From NCBI GenBank assembly GCA_020341875.1, contig CP070839.1:1544649-1564951 (forward strand): a DNA stretch of 20,303 nucleotides, read 5' to 3'. Below, piece by piece: positions 16,201 through 20,303 of the stretch. The notes below the pieces were generated by a model, which saw only the letters and a program-made list of their open reading frames with translations, searched no databases and had not been told where the DNA came from. The number at the start of each line of letters is the position of its first letter. Positions within the stretch are counted from its first letter, which is position 1. The stretch comes from Candidatus Zixiibacteriota bacterium (GTDB taxonomy: Bacteria; Zixibacteria; MSB-5A5; SM1-73). A program made the position numbers and the translations under genes.

Positions 16201-17255
16201 CCGGGCGGCGTGACTGATTCGGACAGAAGCGCGTCCGAACCTGCCTGGTTGTAAACCCGGAACCACTCTCCTCGCAGCCGCGATTCGACCGTCACCGGCG
16301 AGGTACCGGCGTTGGGAATCACGAAGTCGCCGTTGGAATCGGCATAGGCCACCGTGCCGCCGATGTTCACCCGGGCGTAGGGCATGGGCTCCGGCAGCTC
16401 CTCCTCACAGAAATCGGCCGCCCTGCCCTGGGTGGCTTTGCCCTCCACATTACCCGCCACGTCCTCGAATATGATCAGGTTCTCCTGGTAGAGGATAGCA
16501 CCTGTTTCCGCATGCGTCACGAAAAGATACCTCTCCGGATCGCTGCCGTCCGCCGGGCGCCCGTTGTCACCGATAAAGCTGTGGGTCACGGTGGGCTCAT
16601 CCATCAGGCCCTCGACACCGGCCCAGATCACCAGCTCAGGTTCGGTGAAGTTGGTCAAGTTGGGCGATACCCTCAGAGCATTGCTGATACCCCGATCTGG
16701 ATTTAGCGCGCGCGAGTCAATCTGGGGATCAAACCCGCTCAGATTCCGCAGGTCCACTGAGGCCAGCACCAGAGGATAATCCGGCTCGTTGCGCACTAAC
16801 AGGATGAGGCGCGTGTTGAAGACCGGAATTCCTCCCTTGGACTGGCTGTAATAGACCCCCATGAACTTATACCTGCCAGCGTCGCGCTCATACATAAGCG
16901 GCTGGACGTAGCGATCACCTAACTCCGCGGCGTCCACGCCCAACAGACGGGCGTTAGCCTGCAGGAAGTTCTGCGCGCTCTCCTCCGGGCTGGTTGCGTG
17001 CGAGAAAGCCTCTCCGTAAAGGCGCTTGATCCGACCTTCCCGCTTGAACGCGCCCACCCTTGCTGCGGTATTGCTGAGTTTAACCGAGAAATGCCCCTCA
17101 ATCGAGATTCCATCGGCTTCCTCGCTGGCATACTGTTTGTCCGAATCAAATGCACCGCCTGAATCCGCGAGAGCGATCCCGGGGGCAGCTGAGAGAATGG
17201 ATGCAACCAGTGAGACGACCAACAGAAGACTCGCGGTCTGGCCCTTTCGTTTCAT
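13293..17255 (-). CDS. secreted M36-like zinc metalloprotease with four TSP3 repeats, second Ig-like region and dockerin-like domain
   Basis: 1320 residues, the largest gene here. Signal peptide 1-30 (IALA|DSGG). FTP/PepSY-like propeptide about 53-265. Zinc site H441-E442-Y-G-H445 with probable third ligand E460 (GAYGEGMGD). Ig-like domain 596-694 and beta-sandwich 702-875, as in its paralogue at 4261-1430. Between the sandwich and the dockerin it gains about 380 residues: four calcium-binding thrombospondin type-3 repeats (879-1062) and an Ig/cadherin-like pair (about 1078-1168 and 1172-1255). Dockerin loops D1259-D1270 and D1292-D1303 close the protein. The ATG at 17255 has AAGGAGG at 17264-17270. 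Promoter 17406-17433; terminator 13223-13256. The acidic insert should bind much calcium and act as a long stalk between the catalytic part and the dockerin. That role is inferred. Confidence 0.93.
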   Translation of the reverse strand: MKRKGQTASLLLVVSLVASILSAAPGIALADSGGAFDSDKQYASEEADGISIEGHFSVKLSNTAARVGAFKREGRIKRLYGEAFSHATSPEESAQNFLQANARLLGVDAAELGDRYVQPLMYERDAGRYKFMGVYYSQSKGGIPVFNTRLILLVRNEPDYPLVLASVDLRNLSGFDPQIDSRALNPDRGISNALRVSPNLTNFTEPELVIWAGVEGLMDEPTVTHSFIGDNGRPADGSDPERYLFVTHAETGAILYQENLIIFEDVAGNVEGKATQGRAADFCEEELPEPMPYARVNIGGTVAYADSNGDFVIPNAGTSPVTVESRLRGEWFRVYNQAGSDALLSESVTPPGPADYMHNDPNTDEFYRAQVNGYLQANVVRDFTLRYNPSYPSLQQNEFPVYVNDNTGYCPGNAWYDGYSITFCRAGGGYPNTAWSSVVHHEYGHHLVEMAGSGQGAYGEGMGDIMGLLIQDEPGTGWGFFGSCDEPLRNADNTMQYPCSGDIHYCGQLLSGCVWSTRNELLVTNPLTYMDILSNLAINAMLLHTGSDIDPSITVDYLTLDDDNGDIYDGTPHYYEIAAGFGAHNMDAPELALLGFSAPDGLPDMISPTGGTTVRVEVSGLAGEPEPGTGVIHINSGPGWTQSSMTEVEPNVYDAVFPAATCGTLVSYYFEAQTTGAQYQFWPSGAPGEVFTTVPANGVTIQFSDDFESDLGWTVENSPSLTDGPWERGVPVGGGDRGDPPTDFDGSGSCYLTDNVYGNSDVDDGTTWLISPSFDLSEAVGAGVHYALWYTNNYGNDPNNDLFKVHVSSNNGTDWTLAETIGPVTTEGWTEHALMIGEFIALTNQVKVRFEASDLNDGSVVEAGVDDFVLSVYACSVLCVDSDSDGYGDPGYPENECPDDNCPIVYNPAQDDADGDGIGDMCDTCTDSDSDGYGDPGFPANTCAPDNCPLAYNPGQGDADGDGLGDSCDICTDSDGDEFGDPGFPENTCDPDNCPTVYNPGQDDYDADGQGDLCDTCTDSDGDGYGDPGFPDNTCEDDNCPFAYNPVQEDSDGDEVGDSCDVCPNHSADDCCNPVGTNMPPQITSSSEETVAPSDVPFAYIAAASDPNCDGSELVISFFDVPSWLTVSGDGSALVGYAECGHVDTSFKVTVSDGTAADTLEVTITIDHSNVAPAITPIGDTVLVVMQEEFAYYPEIVDPDDVDHLITYPEYPHWCFVRNDSVMGSAPDTAFSEVLTVTAKDYCNADTLSFMVRTYLLGDANADGSVDVGDVVYLVNYLYRSGPDPDPVEAGDCNCDGQTDVGDVVYLVNYLFKNGPPPGC
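14070..14621 (-). repeat. four tandem 138-bp repeats encoding thrombospondin type-3-like units
   Basis: Cys residues 879, 925, 971, 1017 and 1063 of the 17255-13293 product fall exactly 46 residues apart, giving four units of 138 bp. Each unit follows C-x-DSDxDxxGDPGxPxNxC, then DNCPxxYNPxQ, then DxDGDGxGDxCD. Asp/Asn spacing and paired Cys match TSP3 calcium-binding repeats. Equal lengths and differing codons suggest duplications that are no longer fresh. Confidence 0.88.
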
Positions 17256-17608
17256 TGGGCATTCCTCCTTCGTTAGTACATCGGCACCTGTGCTCGATGT
17301 CTAAGTGGCTCTCAGAAAAAAAGATACGGATTATCTCTCCGGACCCAGTTGAGGGGCCGCCGGGAGACCTTGAAGCCGGCTACCGATTTCGCAACTGCTG
17401 TCTCTAATATACCGCTTTTCCGGGATTTGTCAAGCACTGGACAGGAGCGTCCGCCTTGTTCGGTCCGTCCTAATGTTGGAATGATCTTCTATCGTGGAGA
17501 GCGCTGAAGCATTAGCCCGAGTTCCCTCTGAGCCGGTCCATGCCTGGATCTGGCGGGACACCGCAGAGCCCTGGGGCGGTCTTGTCGTCGTCGATTCAAT
17601 CCATTCCA
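17256..17608. other. intergenic region with leader and promoter of the TSP3 metalloprotease gene
   Basis: 353 bp. 17256-17405 is the ribosome-binding site and a leader of about 145 nt, 17406-17433 the promoter. The remaining 175 bp follow the stop of the 19600-17609 protease gene. The only stem seen there (ACCGC/GCGGT around 17560-17581) is short and has no T run, so I call no terminator. No gene. Confidence 0.65.
17406..17433 (-). promoter_or_regulatory. sigma70-type promoter of the 17255-13293 metalloprotease gene
   Basis: Minus strand: TTGACA (17428-17433), 16-bp spacer, TATATT (17406-17411), preceded by GTGC. The predicted leader is about 145 nt. Confidence 0.75.
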
Positions 17609-19600
17609 CTAGGTTACAGTGCCCGGCGGCGGGCCGTTTCTGAACAGGTAATTGACCAGATACACCGCATCGCCGACATTGACCATACCGTCTAGATTGG
17701 AATCGGCGCAGGAGGTGATAGGTTCGCATTCCGGCGGGGGACCTTCTCTATACAGGAAATTGACAAGATAGACAACGTCCCCGATGTCTATGGTTTTGTC
17801 GCCGTTGGGATCACCACAGACCACACCACTGCACTCGAAGATAGAGACGACGAAGTCGTCGACAGCCGCTTCAACAACGGAACCGGCCCCCAGATCTGAA
17901 GCTTCGAAACGAACCCTGACCTGCTCCGTGGGCGAGACAAAATAGCCGACCATGAATGAGTATTCCTTCCACCCGATAGAGGTGACCGGCCCCAGTATCT
18001 GAACCAGAGTCCAGTTCGTGCCGTCGTCGTTTGAAACGTAGACCTTAAAGTGGTCCTCATTCGGATTGTTACCGGAGTTGTTGGTGTACCACAGGGTGTA
18101 ATGGATCCTGGCATCGACGCCGGAGCTTACGTCTAAGGCCGGTGAGATCAGCCAGGTTGTACCATCGTCCACATCGGAGTTGCCATATTCATTATCGGTG
18201 AGAAAGCAGCTTCCCGATCCGTCGAAATCGGTGGGCGGATCGCCCCGCTCGCCGCCTCCCGCCGGTATTCCGCGGTCCCAGGCACCATCGGTAAGATAGG
18301 GATCGTTCTCTACGGTCCAGCCGCGATCGGTCTCGAAGTTGTCGGAAAATATGGCGTGAAATCCTCCGACCAAAGAAGAATAAACGCTTAGCGGGGCATC
18401 AGGTGGGCTGATGGTTACCCCGGAGGCCGCTCCATGGGCGGTGAGGAAGTACTCAGGCGTGTCATCACATTCCGGCGGGGGCAAGATTGCCGCGTACAGA
18501 TCCCCGCCCAAGGGGGTCAAAGGTGAGGTGAGATAGGTACCGCCGTCGTAGCGGTAATGAATCATGCCTGTGCCCGGCACGTAGGTATCACCGATTTCCT
18601 GGATCTGCACCAGGATACTCGCCGAATCGCCGGGACTGACGGTCTCGGGAACGTCATCAGGGAGGTTTATGTTAATCGACGTCTTGCCGCGATAATCCAC
18701 ATAGCAAGCAGCAAAACCGACGTGTGAACAGCCGTAGGGGATGTGCATGTAACCGCCCTCACCCCAGGCTGGTCCCCAGGAGTTACGCATGATCCAGCAA
18801 CCGTGTTCCCCCTGGTAGTCATTCCACCCAACCAAGACCACGGCGTGGTTCAGTTCTCCGGTTTCGCAGGCATTGAAGATTCCCCCGGTGTAAGCCTGCA
18901 TGGCCGGGGTGGCGCGGACGCCCACCGACACCGGCCCGTGCTGGAAAATGGCCTGCTTGATGGCTGTCGCTGTGGGGATGGTGGAATCAGTTCCCACGAA
19001 GGCCCAACTCTCCAGCAGGTATTCATGCGGGTAAGGACAGAGGCACGGCTCTTCGGTATCCGCGTATGGAAAGTAGGCTTCCAACACGGCGCCGGTTCCC
19101 CCGCAGGAATCGGTCGCCCACTGGTGGTAATCGTGAGCAAACCAGCCGCCGTCGCAGTCCCAACCGTCACCGTTGCAGCTTATCAGCCACTGCTCCGAGA
19201 GATCTGCAATATCCCCGTCCATGATCCGAATGTTACACTCGAGTGCCCCCACCGTAGCAAACGCCCAACAGCCGCCACAACCACCCTGATTCTTGACCGG
19301 TGTACACCCAAACAGTTCACACCAGTTGAACTCAACGGGCAGGTCCTTGGTCGCGGTAACGGAATCAAACCGGGCACCCACCCACCACTTATCAGGTACG
19401 GTCAATCCGCACAACTGGTCCAACGAATAACCGGTGGCGGGGTTCTCGCCAACCGTGAAAGTCCACCCTTCCACCTCTCCCTGCCTCTGCAATGAGGCAA
19501 TGTCGTCAGGTGTAAGCCCCCCGGCTGAGGAGGCTTGAGCAACCAGGAACAAGCATGAAACAACTAGTGCAAGCGGTACAACCGTTCGCAGTTGTAGCAT
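17609..19600 (-). CDS. secreted C1A papain-like cysteine protease with propeptide and C-terminal dockerin-like domain
   Basis: 663 residues from the ATG at 19600, chosen for AAGGAG nine bases upstream and the signal peptide that follows (1-26, ASSA|GG). The longer in-frame ORF to 19687 adds 29 non-signal residues. A short propeptide-like stretch (about 27-88, with GWTFTVGENPATGYSLDQLC) precedes the mature domain. The active site is canonical: Q105 and C111 in VKNQGGCGGCWAFA, H252 (NHAVVLVGW) and N273 (RNSWGPAWGEGGY). It lacks the lectin-like domain of the other three C1A proteins; an Ig-like domain (308-412), beta-sandwich (415-590) and dockerin loops D597-D608 and D633-D644 follow directly. 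In the first dockerin loop Lys replaces the usual Gly (K602). Promoter 19755-19782; no terminator seen. Being the most canonical papain relative and the shortest, it is the outgroup of the C1A members here. Confidence 0.93.
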   Translation of the reverse strand: MLQLRTVVPLALVVSCLFLVAQASSAGGLTPDDIASLQRQGEVEGWTFTVGENPATGYSLDQLCGLTVPDKWWVGARFDSVTATKDLPVEFNWCELFGCTPVKNQGGCGGCWAFATVGALECNIRIMDGDIADLSEQWLISCNGDGWDCDGGWFAHDYHQWATDSCGGTGAVLEAYFPYADTEEPCLCPYPHEYLLESWAFVGTDSTIPTATAIKQAIFQHGPVSVGVRATPAMQAYTGGIFNACETGELNHAVVLVGWNDYQGEHGCWIMRNSWGPAWGEGGYMHIPYGCSHVGFAACYVDYRGKTSININLPDDVPETVSPGDSASILVQIQEIGDTYVPGTGMIHYRYDGGTYLTSPLTPLGGDLYAAILPPPECDDTPEYFLTAHGAASGVTISPPDAPLSVYSSLVGGFHAIFSDNFETDRGWTVENDPYLTDGAWDRGIPAGGGERGDPPTDFDGSGSCFLTDNEYGNSDVDDGTTWLISPALDVSSGVDARIHYTLWYTNNSGNNPNEDHFKVYVSNDDGTNWTLVQILGPVTSIGWKEYSFMVGYFVSPTEQVRVRFEASDLGAGSVVEAAVDDFVVSIFECSGVVCGDPNGDKTIDIGDVVYLVNFLYREGPPPECEPITSCADSNLDGMVNVGDAVYLVNYLFRNGPPPGTVT

Positions 19601-19609
19601 GGGGGTTTT

Positions 19610-19615
19610 CTCCTT
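19610..19615 (-). promoter_or_regulatory. ribosome-binding site deciding the start at 19600
   Basis: AAGGAG on the minus strand, nine bases before the ATG at 19600. It favours this start over the in-frame codon at 19687. Confidence 0.75.
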
Positions 19616-19754
19616 GGTGGGTTTCTTGATACTTTTGCTCCATCTGGCAGCGGCCCAACAGAACAGAGACAAAGATCGCGTCCACAAGTGAGGTGTGGAA
19701 GCTGACTCTGAAGGTATTTGAGGTTAGTATTTCCTTCCTTCTGTCGTCGAAGAT

Positions 19755-19782
19755 AATATAAAGACTATCTTGAATTTGTCAA
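19755..19782 (-). promoter_or_regulatory. sigma70-type promoter of the 19600-17609 protease gene
   Basis: Minus strand: TTGACA (19777-19782), 16-bp spacer, TATATT (19755-19760), with TTAAGTTC before the -35. A second reading with TATTAT at an 18-bp spacer is possible. Confidence 0.75.
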
Positions 19783-19951
19783 GAACTTAACGCAAGATTC
19801 TGCACGCTAACAGGACAGGGTTTGTCCAATATGCTTGGAGCGGCTTTCGGGAGAGTTTTGCCGACCAGGTGCTCAGGGCACCTGAGCCACGAACTACTTG
19901 GGGACAAGACCACAGGTTGCCCATAGCAGAGCTGTGGGGCACCCGGGAACG

Positions 19952-20278
19952 CTAACCCCACCATACCGCATAACCCTGATCCCGCAGGTCTTCTGCAAGT
20001 TGTCGTTCCATCGCCTTGGAGTCTTCCCAGGTCATTGCGGGGAGGTGCTCATACAGGCGTGGCAAGAGCCTGACGCAGTACTTGCGAGCATACTTGTTGC
20101 TCTTGTGTCCCGACCGATGATTCTCAAAACGCTGTTCGGCGGTCAGCCCGGTTTGCCCAACGTAGACGCACGGCAAGTCTGGATCATGGTTTGGATTCGC
20201 GGAAGCGAACTTTGGCTCGCCGAGAACCGAGTCGTCGAGCTCAATGACGTAGACAATGTGGTGAAGATCAGGTACCAT
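19952..20278 (-). CDS. GIY-YIG nuclease-fold protein
   Basis: 108 residues from the ATG at 20278. The GIY equivalent is VYVI (9-12), the YIG equivalent is CVYVGQTG (37-44), followed by the usual Arg (R50 in AEQRFENH) and the metal-binding Glu (E91 in MERQLAEDL), so the catalytic set looks complete. The ending (QGYAVWWG) fits a small stand-alone family of about 100 residues. Proteins of this fold cut DNA in repair, restriction or mobile-intron settings; what this small member does is not known to me. No ribosome-binding site precedes the ATG, and the frame stays open to the window edge, so the true start may lie further upstream. It shares strand with the proteases but has no domain in common with them and ends 170 bp before their first promoter, so it is probably an unrelated neighbour. 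Confidence 0.75.
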   Translation of the reverse strand: MVPDLHHIVYVIELDDSVLGEPKFASANPNHDPDLPCVYVGQTGLTAEQRFENHRSGHKSNKYARKYCVRLLPRLYEHLPAMTWEDSKAMERQLAEDLRDQGYAVWWG

Positions 20279-20303
20279 CGTGCGTCTCGGACAAGTTGGC
20301 CTA

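Larger units (their letters stand above)
19601..19951. other. intergenic region with leader and promoter of the 19600-17609 protease gene
   Basis: 351 bp. 19601-19754 is the ribosome-binding site and a leader of about 145-150 nt, 19755-19782 the promoter. Between the promoter and the GIY-YIG gene end there is one 7-bp hairpin (CAGGTGC/GCACCTG, 19866-19884) without a T run. No gene or tRNA is visible. Confidence 0.6.

Noticed and set aside
19866..19884. Hairpin CAGGTGC/GCACCTG as terminator of the GIY-YIG gene
   Set aside because: No T run follows on either strand and the stem is only 7 bp.

Overview
This roughly 20.3 kb window, about 55-60% GC by eye, is dominated by six large secreted peptidase genes, all on the minus strand (1430-19600). 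Every one ends in the same C-terminal block: an Ig-like domain, an aromatic- and Asp-rich beta-sandwich, and a two-loop dockerin-like calcium domain of the form GDxNxDG...D(V/I)GDVVYLVNYLxxGGPPP. That ending is very common in secreted proteins of candidate phyla in the FCB group, notably Zixibacteria, so I infer an uncultured bacterium of that kind. The assignment rests on domain style and is not proven.

Layout. 3-821 (+) is the 3' part of a GltA/NfnB-type FAD/NADPH oxidoreductase. 895-1254 (+) is a small membrane protein of unknown function. A strong hairpin at 1364-1397 separates these plus-strand genes from the converging protease cluster. Reading the minus strand in its own direction, the cluster runs: a C1A papain-like protease with a propeptide (19600-17609); an M36-like zinc metalloprotease with four thrombospondin type-3 repeats (17255-13293); a C1A/lectin-like protease (12661-10217); a second (9791-7326) and third (7135-4715) C1A/lectin-like protease that look co-transcribed; and an M36-like metalloprotease (4261-1430) that is a close paralogue of the 17255-13293 product. 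Upstream of the cluster, 20278-19952 (-) encodes a GIY-YIG nuclease-fold protein that may continue past the window edge.

How the genes fit together. Five transcription units start from nearly identical promoters (CTTGACA or GTTGACA, 16-17 bp, TATATT), each with a predicted leader of about 115-150 nt. The sixth gene lacks such a promoter and follows its neighbour by 190 bp. Two unrelated peptidase clans therefore share one secretion and anchoring tail and one promoter design. The simplest reading is a jointly expressed extracellular protein-degrading set, possibly docked on a cohesin-bearing surface or scaffold encoded elsewhere; no cohesin is visible here. The paralogues show mosaic relationships and a short near-identical DNA block, which suggests recombination among them.
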